Positions 1 to 8,575 of a DNA stretch of 64,000 nt are shown here, piece by piece. The notes beneath the pieces were generated by a model. That model was not told the DNA's origin and searched no databases. It worked only from the letters and a program-made list of their open reading frames with translations. The DNA lies in NCBI RefSeq assembly GCF_009760405.1, contig NZ_WRPP01000009.1, forward strand, positions 124,001-188,000. The letters run 5' to 3'. A program made the position numbers and the translations under genes. Positions within the stretch are counted from its first letter, which is position 1. Each line of letters starts with the position of its first letter. Source of the stretch: Nocardia terrae (GTDB lineage Bacteria > Actinomycetota > Actinomycetes > Mycobacteriales > Mycobacteriaceae).

Positions 1-901
1 GCAGGAACACCTTCTGGTTTCCGTCCAGACGCTGCTCGTAGATCATCAGATACAGCGCCCGCAGGACATCGGCGTCGGCGGCCGAGTAGTTGGTGTAGCG
101 CAGATCGAGATCCAGCGCGTCCTTGCTCTGCTGCGAGGCATGGAAGTAGTAGTCGACGAAGTCCGGCATGATGCTCTCCTCCATGAACGGGGAGACGTCC
201 TTCATGCGAGGACCGAAACCGCGAGTGACGGTGACGATCTCGGCCTCGGGGAACCGCCGGGCCAGGTCGAGGGTCAGTTCGACGGCGCTCTGACTGCTGC
301 CGATCACCGCGACCCGGCCGCCCCGGGCCAGCTCGCCGCCGAAGCGTGCCACGGTGCCCGCGTACCTGGTCAGGTGGGCGACACGGACGGAGTCGACGCG
401 GTCGAAAGGGGCCGGGACGTAGGGTGTTCGGCCCGGTGCGAGCACCACGGTCCGGGCCAGCCGGAAATCCCCGGACGCGAGCCGGACCCGGTAGCCTTCG
501 GCGCCGTCGGGCAGGGTGGCGACCTCCACCGAATCGACCGCGGCGGCGTATTCGACCCGGTCCGCGAAATGCGATGCCACCCAGGCGATGTACTGGCTGT
601 ATTCCTTCCGCAGCGGGAATTCCACGCCCAGGTTCAGGTATTCCAGCATGCGGCCCTGTTCGAACAGGAAATTGAGAAAGCTGTATTTGCTGCGCGGATT
701 GCGTGGCGTCACCAGATCGCGCACCGGATTGTTCTGGGTGTCCGCCCCGGCGAGCAGCATTTCCGGCTGCCAGACCACACGTTCGCGGGCCTCGAGGAAC
801 AGCGGGCGCACCCGGGGCTGCAATTCCTCGAGCGCGACGGCCAGCGCGATATTGGCCGGCCCGAAGCCGATCCCGATCATGTCGTGCACGGTCGCGGTCA
901 T
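1..901 (-). CDS. L-lysine/L-ornithine N-monooxygenase, 3' end beyond window
   Basis: Three hundred codons are visible from the ATG at 901 with no stop before the window edge, so the C-terminus is missing. The protein is a flavin N-hydroxylating monooxygenase of the SidA/IucD/KtzI family, which hydroxylates the side-chain amine of ornithine or lysine using FAD and NADPH. The FAD motif GIGFGPAN lies at residues 10-17. The family motif RNPRSKYSFLNFL lies near 68-80, and an NADPH motif GSSQSAVE near 201-208. The gene starts 11 bases after the stop of the B12-binding gene, so the two are probably co-transcribed. In this family the product feeds hydroxamate siderophores or N-N bond chemistry. Which of these applies here cannot be told, because the downstream genes are not in view. 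Confidence 0.85.
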   Translation of the reverse strand, partial: MTATVHDMIGIGFGPANIALAVALEELQPRVRPLFLEARERVVWQPEMLLAGADTQNNPVRDLVTPRNPRSKYSFLNFLFEQGRMLEYLNLGVEFPLRKEYSQYIAWVASHFADRVEYAAAVDSVEVATLPDGAEGYRVRLASGDFRLARTVVLAPGRTPYVPAPFDRVDSVRVAHLTRYAGTVARFGGELARGGRVAVIGSSQSAVELTLDLARRFPEAEIVTVTRGFGPRMKDVSPFMEESIMPDFVDYYFHASQQSKDALDLDLRYTNYSAADADVLRALYLMIYEQRLDGNQKVFL

Positions 902-912
902 GATGTTCTCCT

Positions 913-1386
913 TCAGGCCGCCGCGCCGCGGGTGCGCGCCCGCAGCCGGTCCAGCACCCGGGTCAGCTCGTCGATGCTCGAAAGCACGTGATCCACACCC
1001 AGTTCGAGCAGCCGCCGCGGCTCGTCTCCGGTCTTGGCGCTGCCCACCGAGAGGTTGCCGCCGACGATCACCGGGCAGTCCAGCAGGCCGGCGGCGCGGG
1101 CGGCGCGCAGCGGGGAGACGTCTTCGACGGCATGCCCGTTGACCGACCCGATCACCACGGCGATGACATCCGGATTCGCGGCGAAGGACTCGGCGAATTC
1201 CGAGATCGGTGTGCAGGGGCCGAGATTGACGACGTGATAACCGAGTTGGTCGAGATGCAGGGCAATGATGTGATTCGCGACCGCGTGTGAATCGCTCGCC
1301 GCGACACCGAGAATCACGGTTTTCGGTGAAATGACCGGCCCCCCGGCGCGCATTTCGATGTTTCCACTTCCGGGCAATGCGTACAT
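913..1386 (-). CDS. Cobalamin-binding mutase small subunit (glutamate mutase S-like)
   Basis: 157 residues, the length of stand-alone B12-binding subunits such as glutamate mutase S (MutS/GlmS). The cobalamin signature is DSHAVA at 32-37, where the family has DxHxxG. The axial-ligand His34 is kept, but the Gly is Ala. The later GGN motif is at 109-111. The surrounding sequence (VVNLGPCTP, IGSVNGH) follows the flavodoxin-like B12 fold. Glutamate mutase S works with a catalytic E subunit, which is not in this window and may lie past the left edge. AGAGAG precedes the chosen ATG; an internal ATG at 1353 is an alternative. The gene leads a two-gene unit with the N-monooxygenase and has its own promoter and operator at 1433-1475. 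Confidence 0.8.
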   Translation of the reverse strand: MYALPGSGNIEMRAGGPVISPKTVILGVAASDSHAVANHIIALHLDQLGYHVVNLGPCTPISEFAESFAANPDVIAVVIGSVNGHAVEDVSPLRAARAAGLLDCPVIVGGNLSVGSAKTGDEPRRLLELGVDHVLSSIDELTRVLDRLRARTRGAAA

Positions 1387-1432
1387 AGTCGGCTCTCTTG
1401 AAAAGATCTGCGGCTCAATGTGTTATGTGAAG

Positions 1433-1475
1433 TGTGACATTGCACAAGGCTAGCGAAGTGACCTAGGCCACGCAA
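1433..1475 (-). promoter_or_regulatory. Promoter and operator of the B12/N-monooxygenase unit
   Basis: On the minus strand a -35 box TTGCGT (1470-1475) is followed by a 17-base spacer and a -10 box TAGCCT (1447-1452). The operator TGTGCAATGTCACA (1433-1446) comes directly after. The 14-base core GTGTGACATTGCAC (1432-1445, plus strand) recurs exactly at 6260-6273, and in inverted form at 6338-6351. TGTG/CACA arms around an AT centre make it a partial palindrome, as expected for a dimeric repressor. Its position over the start of transcription suggests repression. Confidence 0.7.
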
Positions 1476-1490
1476 GGAGCAAGTTCGCGC

Positions 1491-2492
1491 CTAGAAGACG
1501 AACCCTTCGGGGAAGGGGTCCGATGGGTCGAGCAGGTAGGTGGCGGTCCCGGTCAGCCATGCGCGCCCGGTGATCTCGGGAATGATCGCGGGATGATCGC
1601 CGACCGTCGTGGTCTCGATCGCGCGTGCGTGGAAGGTGGTGCCGAGGAACGAGTCGCTGCGCAGCACCGCGTCCGCGGCGAGCAGGCCGCGGGCATGCTG
1701 GCGGGCCAGCAGTGCGGAAGTGCCGGTGCCGCACGGGGATCGGTCGAACCAGCCGGGATGGATGGCCATGGCGTTGCGGGTGTGCGCGGGCTCGGAGTCC
1801 GGATCGAGGAACAGCACGTGCTTGCAGCCGGTGATTCCGCGGTCCTCGGCGTGCACCGGAGGACGGGACTCGTTGATGGCCGCCATGATTCGCAGTCCGG
1901 CATCGAGAATCCGGGCCTGTTCGGCTCGATCGAAGGGTAAGCCGAGCTTGGCGGGATCCACGATGGCGTAGAAGTTCCCGCCGTAGGCGAGGTCGTAGCG
2001 GACCGGACCGAGCCCGGGCACCTCGACCTCGTTGTCGAGGCTGTCGCAGTACGCGGGCACATTGCGCAGCGTGACCGAATCCGCGTGCCCCGCAGTGACG
2101 TTCACCGTCGCCACCACCCGCCCGGCCGGGGTGTCGAGCCGGATCTCGGTGGTCGGCTCGGTGACCGGCACCATGCCCGCCTCCACCAGGGCGGTTGCGA
2201 CGCCGATGGTGCCGTGGCCGCACATCGGCAGCAGTCCGCTGACTTCGATGAACAGCACGCCGAAGTGCCCGTCGGCGGTGGTCGCCGGTTGCAGGATCGC
2301 CCCGCTCATCGAGGCGTGGCCGCGCGGTTCGTTGACCAGCAGCCGGCGCAGTCCGTCGAGATGGTCGATGAAGTAGGTGCGCCGCTGGGCCATGGTGTGG
2401 CCGGGAACGGTGCCGACCCCGCCGGTGATCACGCGGGTGGGCATGCCCTCGGTATGGGTGTCGATCGCGGAGATGATCTTGCTGCTGTGCAT
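1491..2492 (-). CDS. 4-Hydroxyproline 2-epimerase / proline racemase family
   Basis: 333 residues from the ATG at 2492, which has an AAGGA ribosome site just upstream; a longer frame exists but lacks one. Proline racemase-family enzymes invert C2 of proline or hydroxyproline with two cysteines acting as acid and base. Both are visible, in MCGHGTIGV (Cys91) and SPCGTGTSA (Cys254), so this is an epimerase and not the Thr-containing dehydratase subgroup. The gene follows the FAD oxidase gene by 22 bases and ends the operon. With an oxidase, a DapA-like deaminase and a semialdehyde dehydrogenase beside it, conversion of trans-4-hydroxy-L-proline to cis-4-hydroxy-D-proline is the likely first step of the pathway. 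Confidence 0.88.
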   Translation of the reverse strand: MHSSKIISAIDTHTEGMPTRVITGGVGTVPGHTMAQRRTYFIDHLDGLRRLLVNEPRGHASMSGAILQPATTADGHFGVLFIEVSGLLPMCGHGTIGVATALVEAGMVPVTEPTTEIRLDTPAGRVVATVNVTAGHADSVTLRNVPAYCDSLDNEVEVPGLGPVRYDLAYGGNFYAIVDPAKLGLPFDRAEQARILDAGLRIMAAINESRPPVHAEDRGITGCKHVLFLDPDSEPAHTRNAMAIHPGWFDRSPCGTGTSALLARQHARGLLAADAVLRSDSFLGTTFHARAIETTTVGDHPAIIPEITGRAWLTGTATYLLDPSDPFPEGFVF

Positions 2493-2514
2493 CGGGATTG
2501 TCCTTGTCGGTATC

Positions 2515-3765
2515 TCAGAGCGGGAGGTGCCCGGCATCGGATTCGATACGGCCGGAAGCGATCACCGCGGGCCGGTCGACGGTGAACGGCGCGATGTCGA
2601 GCTCCCCGGCGCGACCGGCGAGCGCGCGGGTCAGCACCTGCGCGGTGCCGATCGAGAGCCCGATGCCCGCGCCCTCGTGTCCGGTGGCGTGCCAGAGTCC
2701 GGGCAGCCGCGGGTCCGGGCCGATCACCGGGAGATGGTCGGCGAAGAACGGGCGGAAACCGCCGTACGCCCGCATGATCGCCGCGTCGGCCAGCACCGGA
2801 TACAGGCGCAGCGCCCGCCGCGCGATGGCCGCCATGCTGTCGGGCCGCAGCCGGTTGTCGAAACCGCACTCGCGCCGGGACGAACCGAGCAGGATCGGCC
2901 CGCCGTGGGTGGATTCGATGACGGCCGAGGATTGCAGCTCGGCCTCCGAACTGCCCACCGCGCCCACGTAATCCGCGTCGTAGACCTTGTGGAAGACGGT
3001 GGGCGGCATGGGCGCGGTGATCAGGACGTCACCGCGGCGGGTGCGAACCGCGATCGGTGCGCCGAGCCGCTGCGCGACCCGGCCCGACCACGGTCCGGCC
3101 GCATTGATGACCACCTCGGCGTAGCGCGGCCCCCGGCTGGTCCGCACGCCGATCAGCCGTCCGTCACGCACGATGGATCCGGTGACCACACAGCGGGTTT
3201 CGATGACGGCTCCGGCCGCGGCGGCGGACCCGATCAGGGCCGCCGCCGCGCCGACGGGCTGGACCTGAGCGTCGTCGGGGTAGTGGACGCTCCCGGTCAC
3301 ATCCCGGGTCAACGCGGGTTCGGCCTGTGCCAACTGGTCCGCGTCGAGATCTTCGCAGTGCAATCCGACCGCGCGCTGCCCGGCCGCGAAGTCCGCCAGG
3401 GCGGCGGCCCCGGCCGCGTCGGTGGCGACGACGATGCCGCCCTTGGGATCCCATTCGACGGCCGCGGCCTCCTCGGGCATGGTCCGGGCGATGCGGGCCA
3501 GCACCTCGGGCCACAGTCGCCGCGACAGCCGGGAGAGCTCCAGCTCCGGTCCCGCGCCCTTGTCGGAGACGAGCACATTGCCCTCGCCGTGCGCGGTGGT
3601 TCCCGAGGCGAGCCCGCCCGCCTCGCAGATCCGCACCGACGCGCCCGCCAGGGCGAGCCGGTCCGCGATCGCGCAGCCGATGATGCCCGCGCCGATGATC
3701 AGCACGCCGACGCCGGGCAGCGAGCCGATGTCGGCGGCATCGAGGGTCGAGGAGTCGAGAGTCAT
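2515..3765 (-). CDS. FAD-dependent D-amino acid (D-hydroxyproline) oxidase/dehydrogenase
   Basis: 416 residues of the DAO/DadA flavoprotein family. The dinucleotide motif GAGIIG is at 25-30, followed by an ARICEAGG-like acidic strand end. The C-terminal part has the conserved GGFRPFFADHLPVIGP stretch that closes the FAD site. The ATG at 3765 overlaps the stop of the aldehyde dehydrogenase gene (ATGA), which indicates translational coupling. From its place in the hydroxyproline operon it should oxidise cis-4-hydroxy-D-proline to pyrroline-4-hydroxy-2-carboxylate, the substrate of the DapA-like enzyme. DadA-type D-alanine dehydrogenase activity is the alternative from sequence alone. Confidence 0.82.
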   Translation of the reverse strand: MTLDSSTLDAADIGSLPGVGVLIIGAGIIGCAIADRLALAGASVRICEAGGLASGTTAHGEGNVLVSDKGAGPELELSRLSRRLWPEVLARIARTMPEEAAAVEWDPKGGIVVATDAAGAAALADFAAGQRAVGLHCEDLDADQLAQAEPALTRDVTGSVHYPDDAQVQPVGAAAALIGSAAAAGAVIETRCVVTGSIVRDGRLIGVRTSRGPRYAEVVINAAGPWSGRVAQRLGAPIAVRTRRGDVLITAPMPPTVFHKVYDADYVGAVGSSEAELQSSAVIESTHGGPILLGSSRRECGFDNRLRPDSMAAIARRALRLYPVLADAAIMRAYGGFRPFFADHLPVIGPDPRLPGLWHATGHEGAGIGLSIGTAQVLTRALAGRAGELDIAPFTVDRPAVIASGRIESDAGHLPL

Positions 3766-5219
3766 TGCGGCCGCGCCCCGTCCACCGAACGCGGCACGCC
3801 GAGCGGATTGTCCGAGCGCAATGCCGGTGGCAACAGCTCCTCGGGCATCGACTGGAAGGCGATCGGGCGCAGGAACCGGGCCATGGCCGCGGTGCCGACC
3901 GAGGTGGTGGCCGGGGTCGTGGTGGCCGGATAGGGGCCGCCGTGCTGTTGTGCGTAGGTCACCGAGACCCCGGTGGGCCAGGAGTTCCACAGCACGCGAC
4001 CGGCCGCGGCCGTCGCCGCCGTGAGCAGCGCGCGGGTGGTCTCGTCGGCGCCCTCACCGAAGATCGACACCGTCAGCTCCCCGTGCAGCGAGCGCGCCAG
4101 TTCCAGCAGCTCGGCGGTGTCCCGGTAGGTCACCAGCAGCGTTGCCGGGCCGAACATTTCGCGCATGAGGCCGTCGCGGTCGGCCAGCACGGCCCGCGCG
4201 GTGGTCGCCAGCAGCACGGCGGCCCCGGGTGGCTCGGCCAGAACACGCACCTGCGGATGCGACCGGACCTGCGTGAGGGCACGGGCGAATCCCTCGGCGA
4301 TCTGATCGTTGAGCAGCTCGCCGGTCGGGGGCGGCGGTGCGGCGAGCAGTTCGGCCACCACCGTGGAGTCCTCGGGCACCGCGACCAGGCCGGGCTTGGT
4401 ACACAGTTGCCCCGCACTCGAACTGACCGCGGTCAGCAGTCCCGAGGCGATCTCCCCGGCCCGGGTGCGCGCCGCCTCGGCGGTCACGAACACCGGATTG
4501 ATCGATCCGAGTTCGCCGTAGAAGGGGATCGGGACCGGCCGTGCGCAGGCCAGGTCGTACAGCGCCCGCCCACCGGCCGTGGATCCGGTAAAGGTGACGG
4601 CGGCGACGGCGGGACGGGCCAGCGCTCGCACACCGGCGTCGCGGCCGAAGACCATCCCGAAAAGGCCACGGGGAGCGCCGCATTCGGCGATCGCCTCGTC
4701 AATGAGCGCTCCGACCGCACGGGACAGCGCCGGATGGCCGGGATTGGCCTTGACGACGACCGGGCATCCCGCCGCCCACGCAGAGGCGGTATCGCCCCCG
4801 GCGACCGAGAACGCGAACGGGAAGTTGCTCGCGGCGAAATTGAGCACCGGGCCCAGCGGAATGTTCATCCGGCGCAGGTCCGGTCGCGGTACGCCCATCG
4901 GCCACCGCGCGTCCGCGGTGTCGACGCGCACGTCCAGGAAGCCGCCGTCGACGACTGCCCGGGCGAACAGGCGCAGCTGGAAGCTGGTGCGCTGCAACTC
5001 GGCTCGCAGCCGCGCCTCGGCGAGCCGTGTTTCGAGCACGGCGAGCCGGATGAGCTCGGCGGCGTGGGAGTCGAGCCGGTCCGCGACGGTGTCGAGCAGC
5101 CGGGCGCGGTCACCCGCGGACGTGTCCGCCCAGGGCGCCGCGGCGGCGGCCGCGGCTTCGACGGCGGCGTCGACCTCCTCCGCCGTCGAGTCGGCGCTGG
5201 GCAGGATCGTGACGGTCAT
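3762..5219 (-). CDS. 2,5-Dioxovalerate (alpha-ketoglutaric semialdehyde) dehydrogenase
   Basis: 485 residues of the aldehyde dehydrogenase superfamily. The general base lies in FYGELGSINP (Glu236) and the nucleophile in SSAGQLCTKPG (Cys273). The SAGQLCTKPG context and the long Ala-rich N-terminus fit the ketoglutaric semialdehyde dehydrogenase branch. In hydroxyproline degradation this enzyme oxidises the semialdehyde made by the deaminase to 2-oxoglutarate, which enters the TCA cycle. It lies 43 bases after the DapA-like gene and overlaps the FAD oxidase gene by four bases. Confidence 0.85.
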   Translation of the reverse strand: MTVTILPSADSTAEEVDAAVEAAAAAAAPWADTSAGDRARLLDTVADRLDSHAAELIRLAVLETRLAEARLRAELQRTSFQLRLFARAVVDGGFLDVRVDTADARWPMGVPRPDLRRMNIPLGPVLNFAASNFPFAFSVAGGDTASAWAAGCPVVVKANPGHPALSRAVGALIDEAIAECGAPRGLFGMVFGRDAGVRALARPAVAAVTFTGSTAGGRALYDLACARPVPIPFYGELGSINPVFVTAEAARTRAGEIASGLLTAVSSSAGQLCTKPGLVAVPEDSTVVAELLAAPPPPTGELLNDQIAEGFARALTQVRSHPQVRVLAEPPGAAVLLATTARAVLADRDGLMREMFGPATLLVTYRDTAELLELARSLHGELTVSIFGEGADETTRALLTAATAAAGRVLWNSWPTGVSVTYAQQHGGPYPATTTPATTSVGTAAMARFLRPIAFQSMPEELLPPALRSDNPLGVPRSVDGARPQ

Positions 5220-5262
5220 CGCGTAGTACTCCCGTATTCGCTGGTGGCTGAGGGTGTTTCGG

Positions 5263-6195
5263 CTAGTGGTAGCCCCGGGCCAGCACCTCGCGGGTGTCGG
5301 CGGTGATCTTGGCGACCAGCTCCGGGGCCAGCGGGACCCGGGGCGGGCGGCACGCGCCGCCGCGGCGTCCGGCCAGATCCATCGACAGCTTGATGGCGTG
5401 CACGAATTCGGTTTTCGAGTCCCAGCGCAGGAGCTTGTGCAGCTCGCGATACAGCGGCAGCGCCTTGTCCAGATCCCGGTTCACCGCCGCGTTGTACAGC
5501 TCGACGGTCACCTGCGGGATCGCGTTCGGGTAACCCGCGATCCAGCCGACCGCGCCGGCGATGCCGAGCTCGAGCACGACATCGTCGGAGCCGACCAGCA
5601 CGTCGAGATCCGGTGCCAGCTCCTTGATCTCGTAGAAGCGGCGGACATCGCCGGTGAACTCCTTGACGCCGACGATCAGGCCCTCGGCATGGAGTTCGGC
5701 CAGAATGTCGGGCGTCAGGTCGATGCGGGTGTCGATGGGGTTGTTGTAGGCCACGATCGGCAGTCCCACCTGGGCCACCGTGCGGTAGTGGTCGAGGATC
5801 GAGTCGCGTCCGCCGCGATAGGTGTTGGGCGGCAACAACATCACCGCCTGCGCACCGGCCTCGGCGGCCTCCTCGGCCCAGCGCCGCGCCTGCAGCGCAC
5901 CGTAAGCGGCGATGCCCGGCATGACGGTGAATCCGGCGGGGGCCGCGGCGACGGCCGTGGTCACCACGCGGGCCCGCTCCTCGTCGCCCAGGGTCTGGTA
6001 TTCGCCGAGCGAGCCGTTGGGGCTCACGCCGTGACAGCCGTTGGCCGCCAGCCACGCCACGTGTTCGGCGTAGGCGTCGTAGTCGACCTCGAGGTCCGCG
6101 GTGAACGGCAGGGTCGTCGCGACCAGCACCCCGTGCCAGGGCTTGTTCACCGATGCGGTGGTCGGTGTCGCCGCCGGCGTGGTCGATTCGGACAT
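5263..6195 (-). CDS. DapA-family pyrroline-4-hydroxy-2-carboxylate deaminase
   Basis: 310 residues from the ATG at 6195, the first start after the promoter. The dihydrodipicolinate synthase/N-acetylneuraminate lyase barrel is recognised by the catalytic Tyr in VAYNNP (Tyr150) and the Schiff-base Lys in GVKEFTGD (Lys178). DapA paralogues in hydroxyproline operons deaminate and dehydrate pyrroline-4-hydroxy-2-carboxylate to 2-oxoglutarate semialdehyde. This is the first gene of the four-gene catabolic operon and is divergent from the MFS transporter. True dihydrodipicolinate synthase is unlikely given the neighbours. Confidence 0.82.
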   Translation of the reverse strand: MSESTTPAATPTTASVNKPWHGVLVATTLPFTADLEVDYDAYAEHVAWLAANGCHGVSPNGSLGEYQTLGDEERARVVTTAVAAAPAGFTVMPGIAAYGALQARRWAEEAAEAGAQAVMLLPPNTYRGGRDSILDHYRTVAQVGLPIVAYNNPIDTRIDLTPDILAELHAEGLIVGVKEFTGDVRRFYEIKELAPDLDVLVGSDDVVLELGIAGAVGWIAGYPNAIPQVTVELYNAAVNRDLDKALPLYRELHKLLRWDSKTEFVHAIKLSMDLAGRRGGACRPPRVPLAPELVAKITADTREVLARGYH

Positions 6196-6259
6196 GGTGG
6201 GCCTCCGTCGAGTCGAGAGTCCGGGTGAAGCGCCCGGTCGCGCCATGCCACACAGTGCG

Positions 6260-6351
6260 GTGTGACATTGCACTGACGCTAACCGGTGTCGGCCATGTTG
6301 CGCAACCACTTGACGTGATCACCGCCACTTCTCTACGGTGCAATGTCACAC
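6260..6351. promoter_or_regulatory. Divergent promoters with two inverted operators
   Basis: Two exact copies of the same 14-mer face each other: GTGTGACATTGCAC at 6260-6273 and its reverse complement at 6338-6351. The minus promoter has TTGCGC (6300-6305), an 18-base spacer and TAGCGT (6276-6281), and runs into the first copy. The plus promoter has TTGACG (6310-6315), an 18-base spacer and TACGGT (6334-6339), and runs into the second copy. Both operators therefore sit at the -10/start region. A further CACAC-6-GTGTG repeat lies at 6249-6264. The nearby GntR protein is the obvious candidate ligand. Confidence 0.75.
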
Positions 6352-6374
6352 ATCACCAAGCGATGAGGGTGGCG

Positions 6375-7748
6375 ATGACCGCTGTCGACGATGGCACCGA
6401 AACCGGTCGACTGCTCACCGAAGGCGGCGCGAAAGCCCAGGCGCCCAAGGGACTCGGTCGGATCGTGGCCGCGGCCATGGCCGGCGCGGTCGCCGAATGG
6501 TACGAATTCTTCCTCTACGGCACGGCCTCGGCGCTGGTCTTCGGTCAGGTGTTCTTCCGTTCCGACGGCAAAGCGGTCGACGGCGTCATCGCGGCCTTCG
6601 CGCTGTACGCGGTCGGCTTCCTGGCCCGGCCGTTCGGCGGAATGGTGTTCGGGCATTTCGGAGATCGCCTGGGGCGCAAGGCGTTACTCCAGATCAGTCT
6701 GGTCGCGGTCGGTGTCACGACCTTCTCGATCGGCTGCCTGCCGACCTTCGGGGCCATCGGATACTGGGCCCCGATCCTGCTGGTGAGTCTGCGATTGCTG
6801 CAGGGCTTCGCATTCGGCGGCGAATGGGGCGGGGCGGTGCTGCTCGTCGGCGAGCACAGCCCCGATCACCGGCGCGGGTTCTGGGCCAGCTGGCCGCAGG
6901 CGGGAGTGCCGCTGGGCAATGTCGCGGCGACACTGGTGATGCTGGCGCTGTCCGCGCTGCTGTCCGACGCGCAGTTCCTGGCCTGGGGCTGGCGGGTCGG
7001 ATTCTGGCTGTCGGCGGTGGTCGTGGCCCTGGGCTCCTGGGTGCGCTCGGGCGTCGACGAGGCACCGATCTTCCGCGAGGCCCAGGCGAAACACGAAGCG
7101 GAGCACCGCCGTTCGCCGAGTCTGAGGGAGGTGCTGCGCGAGCATCGGCGGGCGGTGCTGATCGGGATCGGCGCGCGCTTCGCCGAGAACATCCTCTACT
7201 ACCTCGTGGTGACCTTCTCGATCACGTATCTGAAGCTCGTGGTGCAGGTCGACACCGCCCCGATTCTGACGCTGATGCTGATGGCGCATCTGCTGCACCT
7301 GTTCATGATTCCGGCCGCGGGGCTGCTCTCGGATCTGATCGGGCGCAAACCGGTCTATCTGACCGGCGCGGTGCTCACCGCGGGCTGGGGGTTCGTGGCC
7401 TTCCCGATGATGGACACCGGCAACTACGCGCTCATCATCGTCGCGATCACGCTCGGCCTGGCGATCGAATCGCTCACCTACGCACCGTATTCCGCGCTGA
7501 TGACCGAGATGTTCCCGACGCGGGTCCGCTATACCGCGCTGTCGTTCTGCTATCAGGTCGCGCCGATCCTGGCCGGGTCGCTGGCGCCACTGATCGCCGT
7601 GGCCCTGTTGAACGGACTCCACAGTTCGGTGCCGATCTCGCTGTATCTGGCCGCGGCGGCGGCGATCTCGGTCGTCGCCGTCGGGTTCGCGCGGGAGACC
7701 GCGGGCGTGTCGCTGCGCGCGGTGGACGCGGCGGCCGACTCGCGCTGA
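6375..7748 (+). CDS. MFS transporter, metabolite:H+ symporter (MHS) type
   Basis: 457 residues with about twelve hydrophobic segments. It resembles the ProP/ShiA-like MHS branch, with the loop motif GHFGDRLGRKALL after the second segment and a VREHRRAVLIG-type central loop. The ATG at 6375 is preferred because GAGGGTGG precedes it; an ATG at 6363 has no ribosome site. Divergent transcription from the hydroxyproline catabolic operon under paired operators suggests import of hydroxyproline or a related imino acid. The substrate is inferred from context only. Confidence 0.8.
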   Translation: MTAVDDGTETGRLLTEGGAKAQAPKGLGRIVAAAMAGAVAEWYEFFLYGTASALVFGQVFFRSDGKAVDGVIAAFALYAVGFLARPFGGMVFGHFGDRLGRKALLQISLVAVGVTTFSIGCLPTFGAIGYWAPILLVSLRLLQGFAFGGEWGGAVLLVGEHSPDHRRGFWASWPQAGVPLGNVAATLVMLALSALLSDAQFLAWGWRVGFWLSAVVVALGSWVRSGVDEAPIFREAQAKHEAEHRRSPSLREVLREHRRAVLIGIGARFAENILYYLVVTFSITYLKLVVQVDTAPILTLMLMAHLLHLFMIPAAGLLSDLIGRKPVYLTGAVLTAGWGFVAFPMMDTGNYALIIVAITLGLAIESLTYAPYSALMTEMFPTRVRYTALSFCYQVAPILAGSLAPLIAVALLNGLHSSVPISLYLAAAAAISVVAVGFARETAGVSLRAVDAAADSR

Positions 7749-7762
7749 CTGCTCTATACAAC

Positions 7763-7779
7763 GTGATATGGCATAGACT
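7763..7779 (+). promoter_or_regulatory. Possible autoregulatory site before the GntR gene
   Basis: GTGATATGGCAT (7763-7774) matches 9 of 12 bases of the GTGACATTGCAC half of the conserved operator. It abuts a -10-like TAGACT (7774-7779). A degenerate site of this kind would allow weak autoregulation. I see no good -35 box. Confidence 0.35.
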
Positions 7780-7824
7780 GTCCCAGACCGAGGGAATCAA
7801 CGGATATGGGCAGGGGATGCCGAC

Positions 7825-8487
7825 GTGAGTATCGACCACTTCACCCAGATGGAGAAGGTCAGCCTGCGCGACAAGGTGTCACAGGCGCTCCGCGCGGCCA
7901 TCATCGCCGGTGAGATGGAACCGGGCGTGGTGTATTCGGCGCCGGCGCTGGGCGCGCGATTCGGGGTGTCCGCCACGCCCGTTCGCGAGGCGATGGTCGA
8001 TCTGGCGCGCGAGAATCTCATTTCGATCGTGCCCAACAAGGGCTTTCGCGTCACCGAGGTGTCCGAGAAGGACCTCGACGACATCACCCGGATCCGGCTG
8101 CTGCTCGAACCGCCGATCGTCCGCGATGTCACGCCCCTGATCCCCGCCGAGGACTTTCCCCGCCTGCGCGAACTGGCCGCCAAGATCGTCGACGGCGCCG
8201 AGCGCGGCGATCTCGTCGAATACACCGCCGCCGACCATCTCTTCCACCTGACCCTGCTCGGCTACGCCGACAATTCCCGCCTCACCCAACTGGTCTCGGA
8301 CCTGCGCGACCACACCCGCCTGTTCGGCCTCGCCTCCCTGGCCAAGAAGGGCCAGCTCGTCGACGTGGCCCGCGAACACTTCACCATCGTCGACCTCATC
8401 GAATCCCGCGACCAGGAGGCCGTCGAAGCCTTCCTGCGCGTCCACATCGGCCAGGCCCGCGGCCGCTGGGCCAAACCCGAAGACTAG
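7825..8487 (+). CDS. GntR-family regulator, FCD type
   Basis: 220 residues starting at GTG. The N-terminal winged helix includes ALGARFGVSATPVREAM (about residues 44-60), the classic GntR recognition helix. The helical C-terminal half, with conserved acidic and His residues (DHLFH, DHTRL, REHF), is the FCD ligand-binding domain, which usually binds a carboxylate through a metal. It lies 76 bases after the transporter gene in the same orientation. It is the only regulator in this locus and the likely owner of the 14-base operators. The inducer would be a hydroxyproline-pathway intermediate; this is inference. Confidence 0.85.
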   Translation: MSIDHFTQMEKVSLRDKVSQALRAAIIAGEMEPGVVYSAPALGARFGVSATPVREAMVDLARENLISIVPNKGFRVTEVSEKDLDDITRIRLLLEPPIVRDVTPLIPAEDFPRLRELAAKIVDGAERGDLVEYTAADHLFHLTLLGYADNSRLTQLVSDLRDHTRLFGLASLAKKGQLVDVAREHFTIVDLIESRDQEAVEAFLRVHIGQARGRWAKPED

Positions 8488-8575
8488 GCGCGGGCGGCGA
8501 GGTCTGGCCGTCGTTCGGTGGCCTCGGGACTCACCCTCCGTCCGCACGAGCGGGGGTGCACTTCGGCCGGAGGTA

